DNA from: Tolypocladium sp. Sup5 PDA-1
Taxonomy: Eukaryota; Ascomycota; Sordariomycetes; Hypocreales; Ophiocordycipitaceae
NCBI GenBank assembly: GCA_000750105.3
Contig: JPHH03000025.1
Span: 62,001-126,000, forward strand
Direction of reading: 5' to 3'
DNA length: 64,000 nucleotides
Part shown: piece by piece, positions 1-10,956 of the stretch
Numbering within the stretch: the stretch's first letter is position 1
How the letters are laid out: each line of letters starts with the position of its first letter
Notes under the pieces: generated by a model
Database searches by the model: none
The model's input: only the letters and a program-made list of their open reading frames with translations
What the model was told of the DNA's origin: nothing
Made by a program: the position numbers and the translations under genes

Positions 1-3000
1 CGAGCTTGTGCGCCCCCCCTCGCTAGCAGACACGCCGTGGACAAAATTCACCACCGCAGGCCGACTGGGGTTTAAAATCTCAGACATCGCCTCCGATTTC
101 GTTCCCTTTAAAGCTCGCGCACACCCAGACCAGACCGTTAATCTTCATACTTTGCCTTGCAATCTGCTTCGTACCAACCGTCTGCTCTCGCCGCCACATC
201 TCCTCCCTGTCTTGCCTTGCTCCCAACCGCCACGCTCAGGTCCCAGCTTTGGACCCTTCGGCTGCACCCATCATCACCTTTATACCTTACCGACCGACCA
301 GCTCACCAGCCGCCGCCATGCCGCGAGGTCCCTATGACACAACCGGCGTCGTGAAGCCAAACGCGCCCAAGCCGCCCAAGCCTTCCAGAGGGTGTTGAAA
401 CGACCTCTGGTGATGCCTCTGACGGCCCCTTGACGAATCCGCACGGGCTTGGTATGGATGCCGCACACTCCGGGCTCGAGGCACGTTCCAGGTGCTAACC
501 AACTCGCACAGCCACTGAGCCGCGCCGCTGAACGACGCTTCCGACCGACCGCCTCTAATATTTCTGGGCTTCTGGTGTTTGGAAAGGGAGTTTGCGCTTG
601 CTTTCTTTTGTTTGGGAACGGCTGGGAAAAAATAGACTTGGGAACGGGCAAAATATTGGCAAGGATGCTGAACACACAACGGCCGGGCCGCCACCGCCTT
701 AGATTCGATTATGCACAAGAAGCGCGGGCTTTGTTGCAGCATCAGTAATCGCCAGCAATGGCACTAGAATGGAAAAGGCGGCGACGTCAATAACACTTGG
801 TTTTCTTTCGCGTTCGCTTGTCGGTGTGCGACGGTGTGACGAGGGCCGAGGGCCGAGCCAAGGAAAAGGCAGCAAGGCCAGCGTCTAGCCGAGCGGTAGA
901 CCTGTAGCCACCGCGGCGTCGCCATATTGTCTTTCGGGTCCGTCAACATTGGATTGTTGAGCCGCTGGTCCCGTCGGAAGGGCCGAGGTGTCCGGCAGCC
1001 TGAGCCGAGCACTGCGGAGCATAAGCTGACAGCGGCTGCAGCCGGGAGCCGGAGTGGGTATTCGGGGACGGCCGAGGTGGGACTTGCATAGCGGAGCGGC
1101 GCCGCGAACAGTGGAGATCCCGAAGCCACAGGAGCGGTTGGGGAGATTTGGGGACGTAAGTGGTAAAACGGTCCTGCGAAGACAAGAGAAGGTGACAGGC
1201 CAACCTGGGGACGGGCCGCCTATGTACCCTACCTGTAGCCTGTATGTCGACATTGGCGCTGGCCACGTTTTGAATCTGCCGGCTTGACGCGTTTCCAAGC
1301 ATCTCCCCAGAGTCACCACTTTGCTGCCGACCAGGTGGTCTAGGTGCTCAGCCGTGGATGGAAGGATGGAATTCGAGGACCATACGGCCAGCTGAGCTTG
1401 TTGGTGGTTCGGAGGCGTGCAGAGTGTAAGTGGGTAGAAACCAGGAGGACGACGTGATTTGCCCATTGGGAGCTCGAGAAGCTCCTTCTGCTCCCTAAAA
1501 GAACAATGGATTGAATACAGGAGGGGGCGGGGGTCAACGAACAAGCGGGGGATGGCGCAGGAAGCATTAACCAACAATACGGCGGCGCCGGCGAGAATAG
1601 GCCTGGTGGTTTCAACTCTCCAATGGCATCCTTAACAGGTCCTGCGCACGGCACTCGTTTTGTGTGATTGGCCGTTCCCTAGGGAGCTGAACTTTGAAGC
1701 TCCGATGGTGGGGGCGGGGCAGTCCCTACAGGTAACTTATGTCGCTGTTCCTGTCGTGACCTCGTCCGACTCCAAACCGTCACCGACGTCCCCGAACAGC
1801 CTGACCGAGTGGGCTTCGTGCCCGACGACGAGAATGATGCGCAGGCATGTGTAACAGCGCCGGCGCTATCCCGCTGCCAATCGGCAAGCGGACATAGGAC
1901 GAGCTTTGATGTCCTGGATCCCGTCTCGCCCCCCGACTCGCCCCCGACTCGGTTCCTCCTTCACCGAACGGCCCGGCACCAACGGGACCAAAATGCCTCG
2001 CGCACGCGCCACTCCATGACGCGATATCGTTGCATTCGACATGTCGATTCATCTCCAACCTGTCAGGCACGACCATGGGGCGGGGCGGCGTCATGTCTGT
2101 GCGCCCACCCAGCATCTGTGTGTCAGGCCCGTGGGAGTGGCTCCTCCGGATATCGTCTGCAGCCCTGTGATGCCCAACGGCGCGCCCGAGGGCCACCTGT
2201 TCCCTTTTCTTCAGGGAACGAACTGCGGGCTCAGGCGCCTGGACATGCGTCTCGTGTATCCTTCACCGAACAGGCGCTCGTGGAGTCGAGACATGAACAT
2301 GTGGCATGCTGCGGACTTGACGCGGCCATCCGCAACGAGCTACCAAGCACGAAGTACACATGGCAACCAAGGTGGATATGACCCGCTCCAGACGGCTCAA
2401 GTTGCGAGGCAGGGGCTCATTCGCAATGCGACGATCTCTTTCCTGCTGCCTTGCGGCTGGGTGCTCGGGGTCCGACAGGCGTGCCATCACCCCCGATGCA
2501 CAGGGGCCGCGGAGCCCTGCGGCATACAACCCAGCCAGATCAAAGTCTGCAGGCGGGACATCAGGCCGGGCGTGACATCTGACGAAATCCAGCTGTCACC
2601 GCTCTCTCTGCAGACTACCTAATACGGACAAGCTACTTGTACAGGCACGAAGCCAGACAAAAGTGAGAGTAGTTGCGCTCAGGAACCGGCTTGCAAGCCC
2701 AGTCGTCATTTTCAAGCTTCCAGCGAAACTCTCGACGCACATCGCGGAAACGTCACATCTCTGCCATGCTTGGAAATCGTCACACACGGAACGCCTCCGG
2801 GAGTATGCATATCAGACGACACACAGGCACCGTGGCATCGGCCGTCATCCAGAGGATGCCCTGTCTCCCACCGTGGCCTGAAAAGGCAACCACGAAACAC
2901 CAAACCGTATGCATATTCGTCCGAACTGCGTACTCGGGATTTACCAGCTACACCGTTAACCATCTCGTCGTGCCATCATGCCTTGCCGGAGTGGTTGCAC

Positions 3001-3728
3001 CACCGGCGTTTCCCATGGCTTGTCAAGTGGCTGGCCGTGTCTGTTGATGACTATCACTCTGACATGACTGAATTCCCAGTCAGACAGGTTCGCTTTCGGG
3101 AGGTGAGACGGCAACTACCTCGCTGCAAGACCCGATTCGCCCGTAAACGAGAGACGTCCACTCATGGTATCCAAGTGACAGCTGCCGTGCGGTCGGCCAC
3201 CCGGTTTGCAGGATGGATGGAGTTGTGGCGTTGCATCATCGGAATATCGCCGCCCAACGACCAACATCACTGCGTGCTTTCGGTGCGTAGGGCTAGCCGT
3301 GCTAGCCTGAACCACACCATACCCTTTTTCGTTTGCGCTGGGAGGTGATGTGACATGTCCGCAGGCGATGAGGCTTCCAACTTGCCTTGGAAAGGCACAG
3401 CCAGTTGCCTGCCTACACTTACCTTTGCCATTGTTGATTTTGGCCCACCAGTGTGTCGAATGCAGCCCTCGGCCGTGGTCCTTGCTCGATCTATGCCAGC
3501 ACGTTTGCTTGACCTGTGCTGACATGCACGGCTAGAGGGGGTATTCTGAGGGCATTTCTGGCTCTTCGCCCAATGCCCCCATTCACCGAGCTTTTCACTG
3601 CCCAGCTCGTGCTGCCTGGACCATTTTCATCCCGAGTTGAACAATGAATATATAGGGCGTCACCCCGCCCGCACTTTGCACACTTTTCCTCTGTCCTTGA
3701 CTCTGCGTGTTTTCGAAAGTCGACTGAC
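1..3728. other. No gene recognised (3.7 kb)
   Basis: Several open frames of 100-230 codons exist on both strands, but they overlap each other, lack recognisable domains and are expected by chance at this GC content. One short ORF (26 codons, ATG at 318) sits in a good context (GCCGCC before the ATG), and a branch-site/acceptor-like string ends at 511, but no splice combination gave a protein I recognise. It could be an upstream ORF or the 5' end of a transcript. The last few hundred bases are probably the P450 promoter. Confidence 0.5.
3648..3654 (+). promoter_or_regulatory. TATA-like box upstream of the P450 gene
   Basis: An ATATATA string lies about 75 bp before the P450 start codon, in an otherwise GC-rich stretch. 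Position and sequence fit a TATA box with a short leader; this is inference only. Confidence 0.35.
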
Positions 3729-5700
3729 ATGGCAATCTATGATTCCATAGCTGCCCTCACTTGGGGGCAACTGGGCTGTCTCGCCTTTGTCGTCTGGCTT
3801 GTCTATTCGGTCGCCTTGGGTATCCAGAGACTATGGCTCAGCCCGATCGCCCACATACCGGGCCCCAGGCTCGCGGCCCTGACACAGTACTACGAGTTTT
3901 ACTACGACATTGTGCTCGGGGGGCAGTACACGTTTCGGACCATGGAGATGCACAATAAGTATGGCGGCGTCGTCCGCATCAACCCATGGGAGGTACACGT
4001 TCTGGATCCCGACTTCCACGCCGAGTTATACGGAGGGCCATCCCGTCCGCGAGACAAGTGGGAATTCTATGCGAAACAGGTATGACAACTCTCTTGGCAC
4101 TTGTGGCTTCTCTCAAACATTGGCTGACCGGCCCGGCGCAGTTTGGTGCTCCTCGTACGTCAAAACCCTCTCCCTGTCTGACTCTTGACGAAGGGCTAAC
4201 TCTCGATTCAAGACTGTGCTCTCGCAACCATCGACCACAACCTCCACAAGCTGCGACGTAGTGTCTTGAACCCGTTTTTCTCAACCCAAAGCGTTCGAAA
4301 CCTGCAACCGATCCTGGAGGAGCGCGTGAATGCACTCCTAGATGCGCTCATGAGGTGGGCGACTACGAAGGAAGGGCAGCCGTTGAATATCATGTACCCG
4401 TTCTCGGCATTTTCCAACGGTATGCCCCTACCGACCTCTATCACGTCACAATTTCGTGCTGAACATGGCGCGCAGATGTCATCAACGAATATGCTTTTGC
4501 CCGAAGCGACCACCTGAGTACGTGTTTGCGAGCGGCGGCGAAAACCACAGAGAACTAACATGCTTTAGTCGAGGAGCCAGACTTTGGCCGCGAAGTGGCC
4601 GATAACTTGCTGACGGGAACTCACATGGGCATGTTTGTCAAGCACATGAACTGGGCCCTCACTCTTGTCAACAGTCTACCCGAGTCGTTCTCTGGGCGTT
4701 GGGTCCCCGGTATGTTGGCACTGGCCGCAAGTCATTGGTGGCATTATGCTGACAAGGTGCTCTCCTAGGCTGGGGAGGCTTCCTGAAGATGAAGAACGAC
4801 ATTGTCGCTCACATTTCAGAGATCAAGGCATCCGAAAACACGGACAAGTGGCAGCTAGACGCCAGCCATCCGACCATCTTCCACGAGCTGCTGTCTTCCA
4901 AGATACTGCCGCCCGAGGAGAAGACACCGGTCCGACTGGCCCAGGAAGGCCAGATCCTCGTGCAAGGCGGAACGTTGACCTCCGCGTGGACCCTGACCAT
5001 GGCAGCCTTCCACCTGCTGCACCGACCAGAGGCGCTGCGCAAGCTACGTGACGAGCTGTCTGCCGCCATTCCCGACCCGGATGAAGTCGTGCCATTGGCC
5101 AAGCTGGAGAGCCTACCGTACCTGCGCGGCGTCGTCAAGGAGGCACTTCGACACAACATCGGAACGAGCGGCCGGCTCCCGCGAATCGCGCCCACCGAGA
5201 CGCTGGTCTGCAAGGACCGGAAGACCGGAAAGGCCTGGGAGCTCCCACCGGGGACCGTGGTCAGCATGAGCCCGTTCATGGTGGTCATGAACGAGGACGT
5301 CTTTCCGGACCCGCTGGGATTCTACCCCGAGCGATGGCTCGACGACGGTGACAGGGTCGACAAGTACCTGCACATATTCGGGGGCGGCACGCGCGTCTGC
5401 CTGGGCATGGCTCTTGCGAACGCGGAGCTGCACATGCTGCTGGCGCACCTCTTCCGTCGCTGGGGCAGCGGCGGCATTGCCGACGTGAGCGATGACGGCG
5501 ACCGCAGGCCAGGCGACGTGGGCGTGTTGAAGATCTACAAGAGCACGCCGAGGGACTGCCAGATGGCATCGGACTACTTTGTCCCCATCCCATACAAGGT
5601 TCGTGGCGACCCCTACTTTATTCTCTTGACTTGACAGTGCGCTTACATGACGATACAGGGTAGCAAGGGACTCCGGTTCGTGCTGGAGGCTCGTCGTTGA
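3729..5700 (+). CDS. Cytochrome P450 monooxygenase, CYP58/trichodiene-oxygenase-like
   Basis: Seven exons: 3729-4079, 4142-4154, 4213-4419, 4476-4517, 4569-4709, 4769-5598 and 5659-5700, giving 541 residues. All introns are GT..AG and 50-62 nt long. A membrane anchor lies near residues 15-32, followed by a proline-rich hinge (HIPGPRLAALT). The spliced second and third exons restore the HKLRR motif. The I-helix reads GGTLTS, the ExxR is KEALR, the PERF-type motif is FYPERW, and the haem loop is FGGGTRVCLG with Cys as thiolate ligand. The protein should be an ER-bound haem-thiolate oxygenase. The N-terminal half (TQYYEFYYD, INPWEVHV) resembles fungal trichodiene-oxygenase-like CYP58 proteins, but no terpene synthase or other pathway gene adjoins it, so substrate and pathway are unknown. 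The 13-nt second exon is easily missed by gene finders. Confidence 0.9.
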
Positions 5701-6548
5701 GCACAAGCAGCCGTCGATGGGCGCTCGTGGCGTCGTCGACCTGGATAGGCAGCTCGCCTTATCGCGGCTCAACTGGAAATCGATAGTTGTCGCATCGTGT
5801 GCTTCGTACGGACTAATGCTTGAAATGCCGGTGCTTCTGCCCTGCCTAGGATCGCAAGAGTCGGAGCCCTGGGTCCGGGGGGTCCGGCTACCGGCGCCGC
5901 TAGAGTGGGGCCGAGCTCGGGCCCACAGCCCGACAGATGCCTCTTCCGGAAGGTGAGGGCCGTGCCTGGCAATGCACCATCCTCTTCTAGACGAGGCCCC
6001 CCCGCCTATTCTATACGAGTACTCGTATTCCCCACGCGCGAAGCAGCGGCGGACAAGAAGGGCCGTGGGATACGCCACTGCACAGCCTGGCAGGGCTGGG
6101 AGGGCCTGCTGGAGCTGGGCTGGCGGCGGCCTGCACTCTTCGCGAAGGTCCCCTTGGCGATCTCGCACCGCGGCGTCTCCAAGACTCCAAATGTGGTCCC
6201 CTCACCGCGTCTCATGATGAGCAGTGGCAGATCGCCCTTGGCTTCTAGCTTGACCTGACCACTATCGCGCGCGGTTGCATTCGGCTTTCATGGATATGGG
6301 CATGGGCATGGGCATGGAAGCGTCATCTACCGGCACCAGTCTGAGCCTGTTGGAGATCTGCATCCCAAGTATCGAGTAGCATGAGTAGAACTATATATGG
6401 CGGCCGGCCCTCCGTCTTTTTTCTAGGAGTTCGATAGTCAGCGCTGAGAAGAAGAAGCAGCTTGTCCTTGTATCTCCCCCCTTTCTATTGTAGCAGAGCT
6501 CTATAACCGGAGAAGAAGAAGAAGAAGAAGAAGAAGAAGAGGAAGACG
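5701..6548. other. Intergenic; leader of the S28 peptidase gene
   Basis: No coding sequence seen. It contains a hexanucleotide microsatellite (ATGGGC, about 3.5 units, 6296-6316), an ATATAT string near 6392 that could be a TATA element, and a GAA tract immediately before the next start codon. Confidence 0.5.
6511..6541 (+). repeat. GAA trinucleotide microsatellite in the peptidase leader
   Basis: About ten tandem AGA/GAA units end 8 bp before the ATG of the S28 peptidase. On the opposite strand this makes a run of TTC that opens a spurious frame. Slippage here would change leader length but not the protein. Confidence 0.8.
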
Positions 6549-8368
6549 ATGCGCTTCTCGGTCCTCGCCGCCGCCCTCGCGGAGCTGCTGCTCGTCAGCT
6601 CCGCGTCGGCAAGCCTGTCCCCTGCGCTGCCAAAACTGCCTCCGCAGCCGGCCGAAAAGTACGATTTCGACCTCCAGACGGGCCGCGTCATGCCGGCCGC
6701 GGCACCATATTACGACACCAAGGTCACGCCGGGCTACTTCCAGCAGCTCATCGACCATAATAACCCGTCGCTCGGCACCTTCACGCAGCGCTACTGGTGG
6801 AACGCGGATAACTACGGCGGCCCCGGGTGGCCCATCGTGCTCAACGCCCCCGGCGAGGAAAACGCCGACAACTATACTTGGTACGCGACTAACCAGACGC
6901 TGCCAGGCCTCTTCGCGCAGTCGACGGGCGGCGCGGCCATCGTGCTCGAGCACCGCTTCTGGGGCGGCAGCTCGCCGTACCCGAATATCACGACCGACAA
7001 GCTACAGCTCCTCAACGTAGACATGGCCATAGCCGACATGATCTACTTCGCCAATAACGTTGAGCTGCCCTTTGACCCTACCGCCGCCTCTAGGCCTAAC
7101 CTGGCGCCTTGGGTGCTGACCGGCTGCTCGTACCCCGGCGCGTTAACGGCGTGGACGAACGCGCTCGCCCCGGGTACCTTTTGGGCATACCACTGCTCGA
7201 GCGCCGTCGTCGAGGTCATACCGACCTTTTGGGAGTACTTCTCCGGCATCAAGGCCGCCATGCCGCAAAACTGCACCACCGACCTGACGCTGGTCATATC
7301 GCAAGTCGACCAGGTGCTCAGCAACGGCACCGCCCAGCAGCGCCAGCAGCTCAAGAATACGTTTGGCTTGGGCGATCTCCAGCACGACGACGACTTTGCG
7401 TTGGCGCTCGCGATTACGCTTTTCGGCTGGCAGGACCAACAATTTTACTCGAAATACGCAAAGTTATTCCTCATGTGCGACTACATCGAGGTGAGCTCAC
7501 ACTCTGAGATTACATGCTCGCCGCTGCTCCCGTCGGGCCGTGTGAGATGAGACTAACACGCGGGATAGAATGTATGGCCAGGTTCCGGCAACCCTACTCC
7601 CGGCGCCAACGGCGTCGGCGAGTCCAAGGCCATGGACGGATTCGTCAAGTTTATAAGCGAAGTCCAGAATCCGAACTGTAAGGGCCCTAGCACCTGCTAC
7701 TCGAGAGTTGAGACTGGAGACACTAATACGTGGACAGGCGGCGGCACCGTTGTATCGTGCTACGACACATACAGCCTCCAGCAATACGCGGATACGAGTG
7801 TCAACAACACGAACGGCCGACAGTGGCAGTGGCTCCTCTGCAACGAGCCGTACGTTCTCTCGATAACACCCACAAGAGAGACAAGCTGACGTAGAGCAGG
7901 TTGGAGTTCTGGGAGGAATGGGCCTCCGGGTCCAACCTGGGTATCCTCTCGGAGTACGCCGGCTACGGGCCGCGCCAGTGCGACGACTACTTCCCCGAGG
8001 TCAACGGCTTCACCTACGGCCTCAAGGCGGGCCGCACCGGCGCCCAGGTCAACGCCAAGACGGGCGGCTGGAGCAACGTTAACACGACGAACCTCATGTG
8101 GGTTAACGGCGAGTACGACCCGTGGCGCGCGGCGACCGTCTCCTCGGACATTCGTCCCGGTGGCCCTCTGCAGAGCACACCAGAGGCCCCCGTGTGGGTC
8201 ATCCCCAAGGCGGCGCACTGCAACGACATGGTTGTCGCCAACGCCTACGCCAACGCCGACGTCGCGAGAATTATGCAGGCCGAGGTGGCCCAGATAACGA
8301 ACTGGGTAAACAACTTTTGGGAGCAGCAGGGGAGCAAGACGAAGCGGGCACGGGGGTTCCACGCGTGA
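6549..8368 (+). CDS. Secreted serine carboxypeptidase/prolyl peptidase, family S28
   Basis: Three exons: 6549-7490, 7569-7849 and 7900-8368, giving 563 residues. Residues 1-22 form a signal peptide ending in an A-S-A-S type cleavage region. The catalytic serine lies in GCSYPG (about residue 195), the aspartate in NGEYDPW and the histidine in PKAAHCND near the C-terminus, the expected order for S28 (prolyl carboxypeptidase, DPPII and fungal acid prolyl endopeptidase). Several N-x-[ST] sequons support secretion. Likely role: extracellular digestion of proline-containing peptides under acidic conditions. The start is chosen because it directly begins the signal peptide. Exon 2 begins with AAT GTA TGG after a clean acceptor, and the join at 7849/7900 restores NEPLEFW. 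Confidence 0.92.
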
Positions 8369-9182
8369 TATGGACCGGAGCTTCTCAGGTCGACGGTGGG
8401 TGGAGAGTGACCTGATCAACTGATGGAACAGCTCGAGCGTTGTGGAAGCGAGTATATGACCATGAGAGATGGAAATAATGAACCAGTGGAATTCACTGCT
8501 GTTGGGGGGAGCTATACTGTCTGTGTAATTATGAAAGGTAACTTTGAATAGAGGAGTTGATGGAGTGCTCCCGTCTGTTGGCAAAGAATCAGCGGTTGGT
8601 TGGGAGTCGTACACCCACGCTCGTCCAAGACACATCCAGCCTGCACGAACCAATCCTTTCCTGTGTGATTGCAACGCAACGCAAGAAGAGATGAGCGAGA
8701 AAAGCAAGCGGGCACGCGCCCTCACGTCCGCGAGGCCTGTACCCCAGAAATTGGACGTTGGAGACTGGAGCCGACCCGCTAGACGTCGGATCGCGCAGCG
8801 CCCGGGACGGCAGAGCGGGCACCGTAATTCCCGAGGCTGCGTTGGGCCTAGCGGGCGCTTCCTGCCCCTGACGGGCCAGCCCCAGGCCCCCGCTGCCCAG
8901 TCGACAGGCCCCAGCGGGGTCCATTGACGGGCGGCGCTTTGGAATCGGAAGCTGTAAGCGACTGACCACTGGCGGGACAAGCTTTGGCTGCTGGCCGTTT
9001 CGAAATCGTGGGGATGCCAGCTGAGCTTTTCTGTCCTGTCCTGTTTTATTTTATCTTCTTGTCGATGATTCCTCGCTTGCTTCAGCCTACGAACTGGTCT
9101 CTTCCTTACCCCGGCCCGTGTTGCAGCGACATTCCTTTCAAGCTTGCAGCGACACGCGACGTCAGAGCAGCATCGCGACGCC
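8369..9182. other. Intergenic (0.8 kb)
   Basis: Separates the stop of the S28 peptidase from the start of the MFS gene, both on the plus strand. Open frames on the minus strand reach far into it but carry no family features. It presumably holds the peptidase terminator and the transporter promoter. Confidence 0.5.
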
Positions 9183-10661
9183 ATGGCCGTCGTCGACCCC
9201 GCGACCAGGAAGAGGGTGCTCCGCGTGATTGTCGTCTCCCTCCTCCTCGACCTGGTAAGCTTGGCCCGGCCTCTCGGAGCATCGGGAACGGCTCTTTGCT
9301 GACTCGGGCGGTGCATAGATCTCGTTTACCTTTATCCTCCCGCTGTTCCCGAAGCTCCTCGAGTTCTACCGCGATCGCGAAGCTCCGTCGCTGCTCGACG
9401 ACGGCCCGCCGACCCTGCTCCAGCACGTCCTCGGCGCCCTCAACAGATACAAGGCCGCCTTTTCGCGGCCGATTGACTCGCGATATGACATTGTCCTGCT
9501 GGGCGGAGCCATGGGTTCCCTGTTCTCGTGCGTAACACCCTCCGTGACGCCTCCGTCTCCGCGACGGCACACTCACGCTGCTCCCACCACAGCCTGCTGC
9601 AAGCCATTGCCTCTCCCATAATCGGCCGGCTCTCCGACCGCTACGGCCGCCGCCGCGCCCTCCTCGCCTCCATGTGCGGCAACATCCTCTCCGTCCTGCT
9701 CTGGGTCGCCGCCGTCGACTTCCGCACCTTCATCGCCAGCCGCATCGTCGGCGGCCTCTCCGAGGGCAACGTCCAGCTGACGACGGCCATGGCGAGCGAC
9801 ATCTCCGACGACGCCTCGCGTGGCCCGACCATGGCCATCATCGGCGCCTGCTTCTCCGTCGCCTTCACCTTCGGCCCGGGGCTGGGCGCGTGGCTCAGCA
9901 CCAAGTCCATCTTCACCGCGAACCCGTTTGCGACGGCGGCCGGGTTCAGCCTGGCGTTGGTTGTGACGGAGACGCTATATCTGTATTTCTGCTTGCCGGA
10001 GACGCTGCCCGCGTTGACGGGGAGGGGAGACAAGGACAAGGGTGGGAAGAAGGCGGCCAAGACCGAGACTAAGCCAGTGGAGCGGACGAATTCGCACGTC
10101 TTGCTGTATGCCACGAACTTCTTGTTTCTCCTGTTCTTCTCTGGCATGGAGAGCTCGTTGTCCTTTATGACCTACGAGTTGTTTGCCTTCACCTCGGGCA
10201 AGAACGGCAGGCTGCTGGGTTTCATTGGCCTGGTGGCATCCGTCCTCCAAGGCGGCGTCACGCGAAGGCTGCCCCCGCTTCTGTCAGTCCGCGTCGGCGT
10301 TGTATCCTGCCTCGTGTCCTTCATCCTGCTCGCCAGGATCACGAGCGTGGGCGGGCTCTACGCCGCCGCGACGTGCCTGGCCATCACGTCGGCGACGGTC
10401 GTGACGGGCCTCAACGCGCTGACGAGCTTCGAGGCGAGCGAGGACGAGCGCGGGAGCAAGCTGGGGATGCTGCGGAGCTGGGGCCAGCTGGGGCGCGGGC
10501 TGGGGCCGATTCTGTTTACCAGCGTGTACTGGTGGGCTGGGCGCGAGGTCGCGTACACGATGGGGTCGACTGGCATCGCGGTGGTGGCAGCGGCGGCGAT
10601 GATGGGGTTGAAGACGCCGAGGGGGGCGGAGACGGCGAAGGTGAATGGGAAGAAGCAATAA
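9183..10661 (+). CDS. Major facilitator superfamily transporter, MFSD10/tetracycline-transporter-like
   Basis: Three exons: 9183-9254, 9319-9527 and 9593-10661, giving 449 residues. Exon 1 encodes a short basic N-terminus and the start of the first membrane helix, which continues in exon 2 (ISFTFILPLFPKLLEFY). The joined exons 2 and 3 produce the MFS signature loop GRLSDRYGRRRALL between helices 2 and 3. About 12 hydrophobic segments follow, with a lysine-rich central cytoplasmic loop around residues 240-260 (DKDKGGKKAAKTE). The long loop after helix 1 (LEFYRDRE...) is typical of eukaryotic MFSD10/TETRAN-type proteins, which export organic anions or drugs. The substrate cannot be read from the sequence. 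Confidence 0.88.
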
Positions 10662-10863
10662 TAGGGGGTGAGGAGAGAGACGCGTGTCTATAGAGTTGGA
10701 TCTAGGGAACAGAGTACGCCCGAGTAATATACAAACAGGAGGCAAATCCACGTCGCGTCCCGAGTGCCAACCATGATAAACCAAAGCCCGAAGACGAGAT
10801 CTGTGAACATCGAGAAGCAAAAACGAGATATGCGAAAATATGCTCAAAGAAGATGAAGGAACT

Positions 10864-10873
10864 AAAAAAAAAA
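10864..10873 (-). terminator. RNA polymerase III terminator (T10)
   Basis: On the minus strand ten consecutive T begin two bases after the discriminator of the adjacent tRNA-like gene, as expected for Pol III termination. This supports the tRNA call. Confidence 0.65.
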
Positions 10874-10874
10874 T

Positions 10875-10956
10875 CACCCGTACTCGGATTTGCACCGAGA
10901 TCCTTGGCTGTCACCTAAGATAGGAGGCCAACGAGTTGCTATTACTCTATACGGGC
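10875..10956 (-). tRNA. tRNA-Arg (anticodon CCT) with an 11-nt intron
   Basis: The 82-nt sequence folds as a cloverleaf: 7-bp acceptor stem (GCCCGTA with TACGGGT, one G-U), 4-bp D stem (GAGT/ACTC), 5-bp anticodon stem (TTGGC/GCCAA) and 5-bp T stem (CTCGG/CCGAG). The anticodon loop reads CTCCTA plus one A once an 11-nt insert at the canonical intron site (after position 37) is removed, giving anticodon CCT. A T10 tract follows. Two oddities lower confidence: the 7-nt D loop (AATAGCA) lacks the usual GG pair, and the T loop is TGCAAAT rather than TTCAAAT, so the internal B box deviates by one base. It may be functional or newly decaying. Confidence 0.65.

Noticed and set aside
885..1577. 230-codon minus-strand open frame in the first interval
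   Set aside because: No domain, poor start context and overlapping frames of similar length on the same strand; expected by chance in GC-rich DNA.
2041..2622. 193-codon plus-strand open frame
   Set aside because: Cys/His/Arg-rich composition typical of a non-coding frame and no recognisable motif.
7760..9316. 518-codon minus-strand frame over the S28 gene end and intergenic region
   Set aside because: Antisense to a conserved gene over a third of its length, with no family features and no conserved start.
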